Positions 48,030 to 58,699 of a stretch of DNA of 64,000 nucleotides are shown piece after piece (within the stretch, counting starts at the first letter, position 1; each line of letters begins with the position of its first letter). This DNA is from Paraspadella gotoi (lineage: Eukaryota > Chaetognatha). A model generated the notes under the pieces. The model was not told the DNA's origin and did not search any database. It saw nothing but the letters and a program-made list of their open reading frames with translations. A program made the translations under genes and the position numbers. The stretch lies in contig CM119267.1 of the NCBI GenBank assembly GCA_051294375.1, forward strand, positions 5,159,822 through 5,223,821. Reading direction: 5' to 3'.

Positions 48030-48240
48030 GTTAATCAGCGGCCATTGTGCCGGAGGCAAGTCATTCGCCCTCCCAACCCAAAGGTCCGGGTTCTTAGCCG
48101 GTGGTCCGCTTGGCAGTTTTAAGGGGACGGGGCGCTTAACCCGCTGTAAACACGGTGTTACAGCCTGATTCTGAAAGCTCAGGGACTGCTTATATTGAAC
48201 GGTTCTGTCATTACACAACAATAATTTACGTGTCTCTTCA
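48030..48240 (+). mobile_element. Decayed tRNA-derived SINE-like repeat
   Basis: 'gaggcaagtcattcgccctc', then CCAACCCAAAGGTCCGGGTT and CTTAGCCGG, resembles a tRNA anticodon arm plus TpsiC arm. GGTTCTTAGCC stands where a B box (GGTTCGANNCC) is expected, and a weak A-box-like TGTGCCGGAGG lies about 45 bp upstream. The body (CTTAACCCGCTGTAAACACG) is non-tRNA. It is too degenerate to be a working tRNA gene. Confidence 0.5.
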
Positions 48241-48688
48241 AGTAATCCTTAATCGTGAATCGGCAAATTATAGTAAGAGGCGACACATTAAAAATGATTT
48301 GCCTATTTCTTCGTTAATATTTAACCGAGGTTAGGTTTCTTTTTAAAGCTTTTATCAGAAAAGATCTTTCTTCATATAATTGTATATTTGAACATTTGTC
48401 ATTATGTTAAAGATTTTCTCTGTAAAACGGTTCCTAACTGGAGTAAAAGTAACGAGAATGCGGGGGAAAATAAATATATTGAACGTCAGGAAAATATCTT
48501 AGCTTAATTAAACAACTTAAATTTATTTAAAAAAAAAAAAAAAAACAGTGTTTTTGCCAGCTCAGATGCTAGTAGAATTTGTGTATTAATAATGTTTATA
48601 ATGTAGTTTTTTGTCATTGAATTTTAGTCGCAATGGAGACGTCGCCGTGGCTACCCCAGGTTCTGATGGTCTGAGGCTCTGCCAGTAA

Positions 48689-49475
48689 AGACGCTCGATT
48701 TCGAAGGGATCGGAAAGGGAGGAGAAAGGAGAAAAAGTCGCTGAGAAGAGAAAAGTGGTGGAGATGATGATGAAGAAGAAGGCGGAGAAGAAAACGAAAG
48801 AAAAAGAAAATGATGCAAGTCAAACTAAAAGTCCATGTCCAAAATCCCGGAACGAGATTCCAGGCTGATGTCTCACGGTCGCTCGGTGCGGAGGTCGAAT
48901 CGATGAAGTCGAAACCTCCGCACGCTCCAACGCGTCCCTGCGCAAAAGCGGAGATTCCGGCGTCCGAATCCTCTCGATCTTTCCATGTTGATTCGTCGCT
49001 AAACGAACCCTCTGTTAAAGAAGCCCGCTGCCGTAAACGGTTACCACTTGTTAAAGAGGCCGCTGCGCTATAACGGTACCACTGTTAAAGAGTCCCTGCT
49101 GCCGCTAAACGGTACCACTGTTAAAGATCCCTCTGCCGCGAAACGGACCCCAGCTTAAAGGGCCTGCTGACATGCGTAAATGGACCCCTACTAAAGGGCC
49201 CGCCGCGACTAACGGACCTATAAGGTACCGCCGCCGCTAACGGACCCCTGCTAAAGGGCCCTCCGTCCGCTAAACGGACCCCTGCTAAGGGCCCTTCCGC
49301 CGCTAAACGGACCCCCTGCTAAAGGGCCCTCCGCCCGCTAAACGGACCCCTGTTATAAGGGGCCCTCCGCCGCCCTAAACGGTACCCCTGTAAAGGGCCC
49401 TCCGCCGGCCTAAACGGACCCCTGCTAAGCCCCTCGCCGCCTTAAACGACCCCTGCTAAAGGGCCCTCCGCCGCA
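48689..49475 (+). CDS. Probable Lys-rich coding region with 11-residue repeats, frameshifted
   Basis: From 48,689 one frame is open for 60 codons and is Lys/Glu-rich (SISKGSEREEKGEKVAEKRK, KKKAEKKTKEKEND). A second frame overlaps from 48,810 (DVSRSLGAEVESMKSKPP, ASESSRSFHVDSS) and leads into a tandem array at 48,998-49,475. The array has about fourteen units with a 33-bp consensus that would encode AKRTPAKGPSA, earlier units AKRTPVKEAAA. Observed spacing varies from 29 to 38 bp, so no frame survives; either sequence error or decay has added indels. Thr-Pro-x-Lys repeats in a Lys-rich protein suggest a chromatin- or cytoskeleton-binding tail, but no family is recognised. The minus strand would read Gly/Pro/Ser repeats instead. 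Confidence 0.4.
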
Positions 49476-49782
49476 AGGGTCCAGTCGACAATGAGAAGTC
49501 GTTTTGCATTGAATCCAAGTTTGATCAGGGGAGAGGGAAACGGCTAAACCCAGGGTCTTTTGCGTGTTGACTGCGTCCCTTCGAAGGTCTTCCGCGAGAT
49601 CATCCTCTCCCATCAAAGCCACGAGGTTGCTTTATCTTTGCTTTTTTTGAATTTTCAATTGTTTACTTCTTCTCAAATTTTCAGGTCTCACTGTGTTAAT
49701 TTGTGCCTGTTTAATTTTAATTTCAGATAATAATTTGAAATATTAAAGTCTTTCGCTTTAAATTCGATTTTTATTGTTTCTA

Positions 49783-49893
49783 AAGGATACAAAATCCATT
49801 CAGCGAAAGGTCTCGCTCGATTCCATGGAGTGTGTTCACCAAAGCGTCAACTCGGTCCCTCCTCGCCGCCGCAAAAACAAGGAAGCGAGATGA
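49783..49893 (+). CDS. Candidate coding segment following the repeat
   Basis: After a T-rich tract ending GTTTCTAAAG, an open frame of 36 codons reads KDTKSIQRKVSLDSMECV, then PPRRRKNKEAR. The stop at 49,891 looks like a frameshift, since another frame then continues (FTIIENIGADVRGRDVPS, about 49,945-50,070). The minus strand is also open here for 122 codons (50,148-49,780), so strand is not certain. Confidence 0.25.
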   Translation, partial: KDTKSIQRKVSLDSMECVHQSVNSVPPRRRKNKEAR

Positions 49894-50180
49894 CTTGATT
49901 TCCCGATCAGGATAACTCTCGGTTCCAAAGGACGAGGGTACCGCATTTACGATCATTGAAAACATCGGCGCGGACGTACGAGGAAGGGACGTACCTTCCT
50001 TGGAAAGAAGTCGGTTCCGTGAAGTAACAAACCAAGTTCCTTCCGTCCTGAACGTTTCTTCGACCCTTGAATAGGACCATCGGCCTAACGGGCGTCGGAC
50101 AGTCCCCTCGTTTCCTCCACTCCATGACGTAAGGCGAATCGAGCTCAAGTCTTTAGTCGGAAGCCCGCGAAAGGCGTTAA

Positions 50181-50636
50181 CCCAATAAAAATAGCTTATC
50201 TATTTCGGGCATGACTTCCGAGGACATCTTGAGCATGGCGATCGCGGTCTATCCGAGGGTTCGAGGAATCCCTCGGTGTCCTGACATTCGATTTGCGGCG
50301 AAAGACGCTTTTTACCTTATCCAAAAAGATTAAAGGCCAAAAAGAGATAGGGCGTCAGATGGAGGAGGTCGGTCGGGTCGTTCGGAACCGAATCGCGTTC
50401 GATCCTCTCGAGTATGATTTGGCCAGCGACGGGAAGGGACGATATCCGCGAGAGATGAGCGGGTAGCGGAGGGGGGCTTCCGAACGGATCGAACAAAGGA
50501 ATCCGGCATGTTAGACGACGATTTGTCCAAACTGCGGATGGAGCGACGTCGAATGATGAGACGCGTTGCGATCGAGTCGGTCGGAAAAGAAGGGATCAGA
50601 TGTTCAGGACGAAGGATTCGACGTGGGATTGGATAA
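50181..50636 (+). CDS. Candidate coding segment with two in-frame stops
   Basis: One frame reads LSISGMTSEDILSMAIAVYP and DIRFAAKDAFYLIQKD, stops (50,331), continues through Ser/Arg-rich sequence to a second stop (50,415), and then reads GTISARDERVAEGGF, LDDDLSKLRMERRRMM and VAIESVGKEG to 50,633. The natural composition on both sides of the stops suggests real coding with errors or decay. No domain is recognised. The antisense frame 50,530-50,330 is also open. Confidence 0.25.
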
Positions 50637-50837
50637 ATGGGGTTTTAGTTTTGACAATTATTTAATTTTTTGAAAAACTATTTAAAAAATTAAAAAATCT
50701 TTAGTTTAATTAACGGGACGTTCTCAAGCATTAATTAAACCGCGACTTTTTTCGTGTTTTTCGTTCTCCTCAAAAGAAATCCGGCCAAAAGATTGTGATT
50801 CGTCGGAACAACAACACAACAACACGGCGACTAATGA

Positions 50838-51200
50838 GGAATTTTAAGGCGCCAGACCAACGCCGACGTTTCGAACCCTCCGGTTTCTAGAACCAATCGG
50901 CAAAAGGCGGCTCCGCTCCTTCCCGCCGAGATGTTCGTCCCACAAAAGTCAAAAGGGCCGCCGAAGAAACGCGCCGCCGCTTGCCGCACCGCCCATCGAA
51001 AGCAGCGATAGATTCGGACGGACCCCGCCGTTCCAAGCGAAACGAGAAACGGAAAAACTTCGTTCGCGGCATACGTCGCATCTATAAATGGGAAAGAGGT
51101 TTTAGGATCAAATCGGCGAGCAGACTCTCTTTGCGAAAATTCAAACATCGATTCGAACATAGGACCGCGGATAAAAAAGAAAGGGAGGAAGGCGGACTGA
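50838..51200 (+). CDS. Candidate basic coding segment with one in-frame stop
   Basis: The frame reads NADVSNPPVSRTNRQKAAPL, then MFVPQKSKGPPKKRAAAC, meets TAG (51,009-51,011) and continues in the same frame with VPSETRNGKTSFAAYVASIN and SNRRADSLCENSNIDS to a stop at 51,198. It is Lys/Arg/Ser-rich like the preceding segments on this strand. The minus strand has an uninterrupted 147-codon frame (51,274-50,831) with a hydrophobic composition, so the coding strand cannot be settled here. Confidence 0.25.
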
Positions 51201-51221
51201 GCAAGAAGAGAAGAAGAAAGA

Positions 51222-51560
51222 ATGACTAAAAAATCTGGAAGCCTCGGAGACGGTGGTCGACAACGTTTTTCCACTCTGACAGTGGAGAGGACCGCTGGAG
51301 TACGATCCCGACCCGGAATTGGGTCGAAGTCGTTGACGGCACGTGATCGTGAAGCGACCGCCTATTCCGGCCCAGTCGCCTCCTACGAATACATCTTCCG
51401 TCTAATCGAGGAGAATCCAACAGTGAAGTTTCATAAATGCTTCGAGTCGGTCGTCCCTCGCCGCCGGGACCGTTCGTTCATCGACGTCGGCGGAGCCCCA
51501 AAGAGGTCAGCGCTCGAGAAAAAGGACATGATCTTCTTCTGCGTTTATGGGGTGAAGTAG
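51222..51560 (+). CDS. Candidate coding segment, unknown protein
   Basis: A 112-codon frame from ATG (51,222) reads SKSLTARDREATAYSGPVAS, then YEYIFRLIEENPTVKFHKC and DVGGAPKRSALEKKDM, ending at TAG 51,558. The middle part has the mix of a folded domain. It follows the basic segments on the same strand at close range. No family is recognised. Confidence 0.25.
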   Translation: MTKKSGSLGDGGRQRFSTLTVERTAGVRSRPGIGSKSLTARDREATAYSGPVASYEYIFRLIEENPTVKFHKCFESVVPRRRDRSFIDVGGAPKRSALEKKDMIFFCVYGVK

Positions 51561-52135
51561 AGGCGAGGAGTCCACGGAGACGACGATTGCGGTTTACACA
51601 ATGGCGGACGTCCTTCTTCGTCCCTTCCGAAAACGTCTAAGCTAGTCAAAAATCTCGTCGCCCAAAGGATCAGGCCACGCTTCGTTTTTCTTCTTGTCCA
51701 ATCGGATGAGTGGTTGTATTAAAAAGTTCGTTCCAATAGTTATTTATTATCTCTTAATCCGCTCATTCTTTTTTTTGGTTTTTTTTTGTTTATTTTTTTT
51801 CATTTAGTTTAATTTTTTGTGGCTTCAATTCTTACTTATCGTGACTATGTAAGTAAACTTTTATATGATCGATTATGTTATCGTTGTTTCTGAAATTGCC
51901 TTTTTACTATAATACCCTATCAACATCATCAGTCATATCCTTTGTCGGCCTTATGATGTTTTTTTTGATTGTATATGTTAGATATATGTTATATATTTTC
52001 CAAGGACATCTTTTTTCCGTTTTCTAAAAAAAAAATAAAAAAAATGGGGAAAAAACGAGCGGTTCGCGAGTTGCCCATATCCTAGCGGTCTCATCGCGGC
52101 AAACTTTTCACATCCTTCGGCTTTCGCCACCCACA

Positions 52136-52390
52136 ATGGAGGTCTCATTTTGGCCGCCCTCGCCTAACCACGTCGATCTCCTCTCCACAATAAAAGATCG
52201 AGTTAATCTTCGTCAACAGGACGGTGGACGAAGGGCGCTTCTGCTCACCATTCTCCGAGCGTTAATGGAGATCGCCGAGAAATTGGGTCAAGGCCACCAG
52301 AAAATAAGCTCCAAGGTTTACATGGGGATACGAGGGTTTACTGCCTTTGCGGATAAGGGGCTTTACCTAAGGCTTGGCCTCAAGGGTTGA
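52136..52390 (+). CDS. Doubtful open frame
   Basis: ATGGAGGTC opens an 84-codon frame (LLSTIKDRVNLRQQDGGR, LLLTILRALMEIAEKLGQG). No domain or splice support is evident. Confidence 0.15.
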   Translation: MEVSFWPPSPNHVDLLSTIKDRVNLRQQDGGRRALLLTILRALMEIAEKLGQGHQKISSKVYMGIRGFTAFADKGLYLRLGLKG

Positions 52391-52688
52391 TCCCAAGCTG
52401 CAGTTGGTCGATGTTGATGCATCGCGATCCGAGCCCGTCGATATTGAACAATCATCAAGTACACTCAATGGAAATGTTTTGGCGTTTTTGGCTGTTATTT
52501 TACACTTTTTCTTGAAAAATAACATATCTTTCTTGCTATGTTTTTTCATAATTATTATTTATTTTACCTTTTTCACCTATATTTTTTTTTTTATTCATTT
52601 TGTGAAATTTTGTTTCTGAATTTGCTTTATTTTTACGTTCGTTACCCGAAATATTTGGCCGTTTTGTTTTCTTTGCAACCATCTCTGT

Positions 52689-53057
52689 TTGAGCATCGCC
52701 TTTTCTCAGGGATGGGAAATTATTTTCTGCGGCCGCCACAGATCCTCAACGCCGAGGGCGCCGACGCTGCGGCTGCGGCGCGGCTGCTTCGTCGAGGACA
52801 ACGTCCAACGGAATCCGCCCTCGAACTACGCGTTGCCATCCCCAGCGCTTTCTCATGTTCCTCGGCAGTCCAGGGAGAGCTATTTCCTCCGAGGGGACGG
52901 GAAAGGGGTTGACTACGCCGCCGTTCAAGACCAGCGCCGCCTCGCGAATACATTAGAACGACGAGGAGGATGGAGGAATGTAGTCGGATCTTTGTTGAGG
53001 CGACTTAGCGCGAAGGTGACGGTGGTGTGTTGTAAGGGGGTGGGGCGACTGCTATAG
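52689..53057 (+). CDS. Candidate coding segment, unknown protein
   Basis: Open for 122 codons, with natural sequence from about 52,790: RGCFVEDNVQRNPPSNYALP, then SRESYFLRGDGKGVDYAAVQ and DQRRLANTLERRGG, stopping at 53,055. A T-rich stretch and CTCAG precede it (about 52,710). The hydrophilic tail-like composition would suit a cytoplasmic or nuclear C-terminus. Another frame starting MGNYFLRPPQ is open for 66 codons, so the frame is not certain. Confidence 0.3.
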   Translation: MSIAFSQGWEIIFCGRHRSSTPRAPTLRLRRGCFVEDNVQRNPPSNYALPSPALSHVPRQSRESYFLRGDGKGVDYAAVQDQRRLANTLERRGGWRNVVGSLLRRLSAKVTVVCCKGVGRLL

Positions 53058-53599
53058 AAAGTGGTATTTAGAGAAATGTCCTCTCGCTCTCTCGCGTTCT
53101 TTACTCGAAAGTGTAACAGAACACACATAAAAATAGTATCCTTTGATACGAGATTTCAGTCCACTGTCCTCTGAATATCAGTCGTGGACATATAACCGGA
53201 ATTATAATAATGATTATCGCTATATCACTCTTCTAATACTACTCAATCTTACGTCGCATCTCATGCTCTGCTCTCTACTTCTACGCTCATCTCTCTCTCT
53301 CTCTATCTCGAGGTTCTCCTCCTACCTCCGTGCCTTCCATCTAAGTCTCTCTCTCTACTCTCCTCTAGTCGCGCTTTCATGCTACCAGGACATCTACTCG
53401 AACATCGTATATAATTATTTATCCTTACTCTCAGCTTTATTTTTCCATGACATCTTTTGTGTCTCCCTCATATTGTCCTCAGTGAAATGAATCCCACGGT
53501 CATGGATTTATAGTTGAATAGGAAGGAAAGTTTTACTTATTATTTAATTTTTCACTTTTTTTATCTTTCTGCCAATCATTTTCAATATCTCTCTACCGC

Positions 53600-54290
53600 C
53601 CAACTCATTCCTTCTTCATTATTGAATCTAATGCTTTCCATTCTGGATACACTCTTCCATTAGTCACCTACTTCTTTTCGACTCATCGTTTTTTATTCTT
53701 CTTGCAACATCTCTTGAACGAGGCCGCATGTCTCTCGAGTTATCTCGTTATTCCCTGAATCCAGTTGCCATCGAATTCGACTCATTCGCCGCACTCGCCA
53801 TTCGCTAGTCCAGAGCCCGTGGGCTCCTCTGCATCCTCTCGCGCCGACGGTCTCCTCCGTGACCGGCTTTTGGTCTGGTGGTTTTCTTTTCATATATATC
53901 GACGCGCGCGCCCCGGTTCGAATTGGTTGACTGGTCTCGCGGTTGTCGAAGATCATTCGCCGACTACCCTCAATCTACAATGCGACAATCACTCGACTAT
54001 GTGTGTGTGACTAGTGCGTGACTCCGTTTTTCGTCGGCCTATCCTCCTCATATTGCACGATGTGTTTATCTCTCGCTCCCTCATCGGGCGACCCTTATTT
54101 TTATTTATGATAATAGTATTTCACTTTTAGATATAAATCGTTAAGTGCTTTTTGTGCCGTTGTTTCTCTCGAAAAGATCTTGTCAAATATTTTACGATAA
54201 AATATACACCGGTTCTCATGAGCTGCGTGAATCGCGCCAGTTCTCTCACGGCTTATTTATCTTCTTCCTATTACGACATACTTTATAATC
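53600..54290. repeat. Diverged, insertion-rich copy of 45,867-46,308
   Basis: Colinear with the left segment across seven short landmarks, but longer and with scattered inserted bases. This would fit an unpolished long read or an old duplication. Confidence 0.5.
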
Positions 54291-54300
54291 AGACCTCCGG

Positions 54301-54310
<10 letters not shown>

Positions 54311-54334
<24 letters not shown>

Positions 54335-54680
54335 AACATACATCGTGCTCGTCATTCTCTCCCGTCGTGCTCTCTCTCGCTCTTCCTCTTTCTCTCTCTA
54401 CTCTCTCTCTCGTGTCTCCTCCTCTCCGTCTCTCTCTCTCTCTCTTTTCTCTCTCTCCCTGCATGCTCTTCATCGTCATCGTCATCGTCATATCTGTCAT
54501 CAATTCGTTTTCTCTCACAAGTTACCCGGTTTACTTCTTCGTGAGTAGTCAATTGTCTCTTTTATTGTCGTCTTCGTCGTCGTCGTCGCCGTTTCAATAA
54601 TTGTGTTGTTCGTCGTCGTCGTCGTCACAAACGCTTTTCTTCTTCTCGTCGTCGTCGTCGTCGTCGTCTCTCATCGAGAC
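54311..54680. repeat. CT tracts followed by CGT microsatellites
   Basis: Interrupted CT (54,311-54,465), ATCGTC units (54,474-54,492), then three CGT runs (about 54,566-54,585, 54,612-54,627 and 54,648-54,669). A 258-N gap follows at 54,853-55,110. Confidence 0.9.
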
Positions 54681-55283
54681 ACGCCTCCCGTTTGACCTCA
54701 CGACCTCCGCGTCGCCTGAGTCGGTTTCTATCACTCCCCCCTCACAATCAAACACAATCACCCCTCTCGTCATCTCACTTCACCACTCTCCCCAAACCAC
54801 CTCACTTCACCACTTTCACCTTCACCACTCTCCCCCAGCCACTTCATTTCACNNNNNNNNNNNNNNNNNNNNNNNNNNNNNNNNNNNNNNNNNNNNNNNN
54901 NNNNNNNNNNNNNNNNNNNNNNNNNNNNNNNNNNNNNNNNNNNNNNNNNNNNNNNNNNNNNNNNNNNNNNNNNNNNNNNNNNNNNNNNNNNNNNNNNNNN
55001 NNNNNNNNNNNNNNNNNNNNNNNNNNNNNNNNNNNNNNNNNNNNNNNNNNNNNNNNNNNNNNNNNNNNNNNNNNNNNNNNNNNNNNNNNNNNNNNNNNNN
55101 NNNNNNNNNNGACCCGTCCCGTCATCGGGGACAAGACTAAACCCAATTCGGCGATTTGGGGGAGGACAAGACAACATAATTCCCGTTACTATATACGAAA
55201 TACAACCAATATCAAAATTAATTCCTCATTCAAAAAAAAGCAAAAACTTTCTTACCCCTGATTCGAGACGATCCCTCTTACAA

Positions 55284-55620
55284 GATAATATAATAAAGCA
55301 AGACCTTGCAAGCTTTCCATTAAGACAATGTTATATAAATAGAAATGTATTCGGTCTTTTTCTCCCATTTGAATTTTAATGAAGAAGCAAACTTATTATT
55401 TTTTACTTTTTATGTAGAGCACAATATTTCGAAGACTTCTGCCTTCATCATTGATGCATGAACAGTTTCCCTTGATTTTATTTTTAAAAAATCCCTAAGG
55501 AAAGGTTTTTACTTTTGCCAATAACAACGATTTTATTATTGGCAGAACAGTACATGTTTCGACTCTAGAATTCGAGTCTTCATCAAAAAACTAAAATAGA
55601 GTTTAAATACAATGTCTACT
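55284..55620 (-). mobile_element. Repeat fragment with two hammerhead-like motifs
   Basis: The 5' part (55,284-55,327) matches 31,297-31,345. On the minus strand two motifs follow the order TGATGAA, stem, GAAA. One is at 55,585-55,556: TGATGAA, a 5-bp GACTC/GAGTC stem with an 8-base loop, then GAAAC. The other is at 55,450-55,426: TGATGAA, an imperfect stem, then GAAAT. A TGCCAATAA/TTATTGGCA hairpin lies between them (about 55,516-55,543). Hammerhead ribozymes in tandem are known from Penelope-like elements. Here the C that normally precedes UGAUGA is missing, so activity is doubtful. Confidence 0.4.
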
Positions 55621-57460
55621 CATCAAAAAAATCCCTAATAAATTTCTGAACAANNNNNNNNNNNNNNNNNNNNNNNNNNNNNNNNNNNNNNNNNNNNNNN
55701 NNNNNNNNNNNNNNNNNNNNNNNNNNNNNNNNNNNNNNNNNNNNNNNNNNNNNNNNNNNNNNNNNNNNNNNNNNNNNNNNNNNNNNNNNNNNNNNNNNNN
55801 NNNNNNNNNNNNNNNNNNNNNNNNNNNNNNNNNNNNNNNNNNNNNNNNNNNNNNNNNNNNNNNNNNNNNNNNNNNNNNNNNNNNNNNNNNNNNNNNNNNN
55901 NNNNNNNNNNNNNNNNNNNNNNNGGACCGGGCAGAGGAGGGAACGGGCAGAAAGTGAAATCGTCAAGAGGAGAAGGGGAACAAAAAGGAATGTTCCCAGC
56001 CAACCCGAACCCTTCCNNNNNNNNNNNNNNNNNNNNNNNNNNNNNNNNNNNNNNNNNNNNNNNNNNNNNNNNNNNNNNNNNNNNNNNNNNNNNNNNNNNN
56101 NNNNNNNNNNNNNNNNNNNNNNNNNNNNNNNNNNNNNNNNNNNNNNNNNNNNNNNNNNNNNNNNNNNNNNNNNNNNNNNNNNNNNNNNNNNNNNNNNNNN
56201 NNNNNNNNNNNNNNNNNNNNNNNNNNNNNNNNNNNNNNNNNNNNNNNNNNNNNNNNNNNNNNNNNNNNNNNNNNNNNNNNNNNNNNNNNNNNNNNNNNNN
56301 NNNNNNNNNNNNNNNNNNNNNNNNNNNNNNNNNNNNNNNNNNNNNNNNNNNNNNNNNNNNNNNNNNNNNNNNNNNNNNNNNNNNNNNNNNNNNNNNNNNN
56401 NNNNNNNNNNNNNNNNNNNNNNNNNNNNNNNNNNNNNNNNNNNNNNNNNNNNNNNNNNNNNNNNNNNNNNNNNNNNNNNNNNNNNNNNNNNNNNNNNNNN
56501 NNNNNNNNNNNNNNNNNNNNNNNNNNNNNNNNNNNNNNNNNNNNNNNNNNNNNNNNNNNNNNNNNNNNNNNNNNNNNNNNNNNNNNNNNNNNNNNNNNNN
56601 NNNNNNNNNNNNNNNNNNNNNNNNNNNNNNNNNNNNNNNNNNNNNNNNNNNNNNNNNNNNNNNNNNNNNNNNNNNNNNNNNNNNNNNNNNNNNNNNNNNN
56701 NNNNNNNNNNNNNNNNNNNNNNNNNNNNNNNNNNNNNNNNNNNNNNNNNNNNNNNNNNNNNNNNNNNNNNNNNNNNNNNNNNNNNNNNNNNNNNNNNNNN
56801 NNNNNNNNNNNNNNNNNNNNNNNNNNNNNNNNNNNNNNNNNNNNNNNNNNNNNNNNNNNNNNNNNNNNNNNNNNNNNNNNNNNNNNNNNNNNNNNNNNNN
56901 NNNNNNNNNNNNNNNNNNNNNNNTCGATTTTACTAGAACCTAAACGATTTAGGAGAAATGTTATTCAGTCATCATCAACGTTCTAAATATTAGCTATTCT
57001 CTCTCTCTCTCTCGCTCAAGTTCTCTATTTATCGCTCTGTCTCGCTCTCTCTCTCCGAAACAAATTTTGACCTCTCTCGGTTCAGACTGTGACATCATCC
57101 CGAATAAAGCGAACCCTCATCTTCAAACTGACATTAGATCTCTCAACGACGTTCTTCCTCGACTGCGCCATCCAAAGTTCCCTCAGCGCCATATGTAATA
57201 TTTATGGCATCATTGTCATAACAGTGCCATTATTTATGCCATTATTGATGCCCCACAATAAAAACAATTGCAACTTTTGTCACGTAGCATTTGAAAAAAA
57301 AATTTACCATTTATTAAACACCCAATCCAATTAAAATCAAAATCAGTAAATAAGATACATTATTTAACAATTGCAAAAAAGCTCTGAATAGCAAAAAAAG
57401 AGAATAGCAAATTTTGCTTGAAACAAATAGAGCATACATATATGAGAACTTACGGTAATT

Positions 57461-57545
57461 CTATTCTATTCTATTCTATTCTATTCTATTCTATTCTATT
57501 CTATTCTATTCTATTCTATTCTATTCTATTCTATTCTATTCTATA
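57461..57545. repeat. (ATTCT)n pentanucleotide array
   Basis: About sixteen uninterrupted ATTCT units, with degenerate ATTCA units following, shortly before a 243-N gap (57,593-57,835). Confidence 0.97.
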
Positions 57546-57835
57546 ATTCTATTCAATTATCTCGTCGCAAGAAAACCATTTTGTCACCAAAGNNNNNNNN
57601 NNNNNNNNNNNNNNNNNNNNNNNNNNNNNNNNNNNNNNNNNNNNNNNNNNNNNNNNNNNNNNNNNNNNNNNNNNNNNNNNNNNNNNNNNNNNNNNNNNNN
57701 NNNNNNNNNNNNNNNNNNNNNNNNNNNNNNNNNNNNNNNNNNNNNNNNNNNNNNNNNNNNNNNNNNNNNNNNNNNNNNNNNNNNNNNNNNNNNNNNNNNN
57801 NNNNNNNNNNNNNNNNNNNNNNNNNNNNNNNNNNN

Positions 57836-58090
57836 AGAAGGAGGAGGAGGAGGAGGAGGAGGGAAAAGTGGAAGGGAGAAAAAAGGGAGGAGGAGAGTTT
57901 TTTGGGAGGAGGAAAGGAGAAAAGGAGAGAGGAGGGAATGAAAAGGAGGAAAAAAATGGGATGGGGAAGAGGAAAGAGAGAAAGGGAGATTATGACGAAA
58001 TATTGGATAAGAAGAAAGGAGAGGAGGAGGAAGGAGAAAGAGAATTAAGAAGGAGGAAGGAGGAAAGAGAAGAATGCGATGGAAATAAAA
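57836..58090. repeat. GGA-rich polypurine tract
   Basis: Almost pure purine on the plus strand (GGAGGAGG, AAAGGAGAAAAGG). Open frames of Lys/Glu/Arg/Gly here follow from composition. Confidence 0.85.
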
Positions 58091-58699
58091 AAGAAAAGAA
58101 GGATCTTAAGATTCCCCAATCGAATGATGATTCTGGACTTAATTGGAGAGAAACGTCATCCACATCGGATTCCAATTTGNNNNNNNNNNNNNNNNNNNNN
58201 NNNNNNNNNNNNNNNNNNNNNNNNNNNNNNNNNNNNNNNNNNNNNNNNNNNNNNNNNNNNNNNNNNNNNNNNNNNNNNNNNNNNNNNNNNNNNNNNNNNN
58301 NNNNNNNNNNNNNNNNNNNNNNNNNNNNNNNNNNNNNNNNNNNNNNNNNNNNNNNNNNNNNNNNNNNNNNNNNNNNNNNNNNNNNNNNNNNNNNNNNNNN
58401 NNNNNNCAAAAATTGGAAAAAAAATAAAATTAAAATAAAATGGAATAAAAACAAAAGAGAATCGCGGGGGAGAGAGCGCCTCTCTCGGCGATATGCGGTA
58501 TTGAAAAATCTTTGCCTTGAGANNNNNNNNNNNNNNNNNNNNNNNNNNNNNNNNNNNNNNNNNNNNNNNNNNNNNNNNNNNNNNNNNNNNNNNNNNNNNN
58601 NNNNNNNNNNNNNNNNNNNNNNNNNNNNNNNNNNNNNNNNGAGTATAAAGAGAAATATCCGAATACAATTAAAGTCTAGAGACTAAAGCGTCAACAATA

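Noticed and set aside
48030-48240. A functional tRNA gene
   Set aside because: Acceptor stem and D-arm do not pair, and the B box has several mismatches.
50831-51274. 147-codon minus-strand frame as a definite gene
   Set aside because: It is antisense to a coding-like basic segment, and its Phe/Leu-rich composition is what Lys/Glu codons give in reverse. Strand left open.
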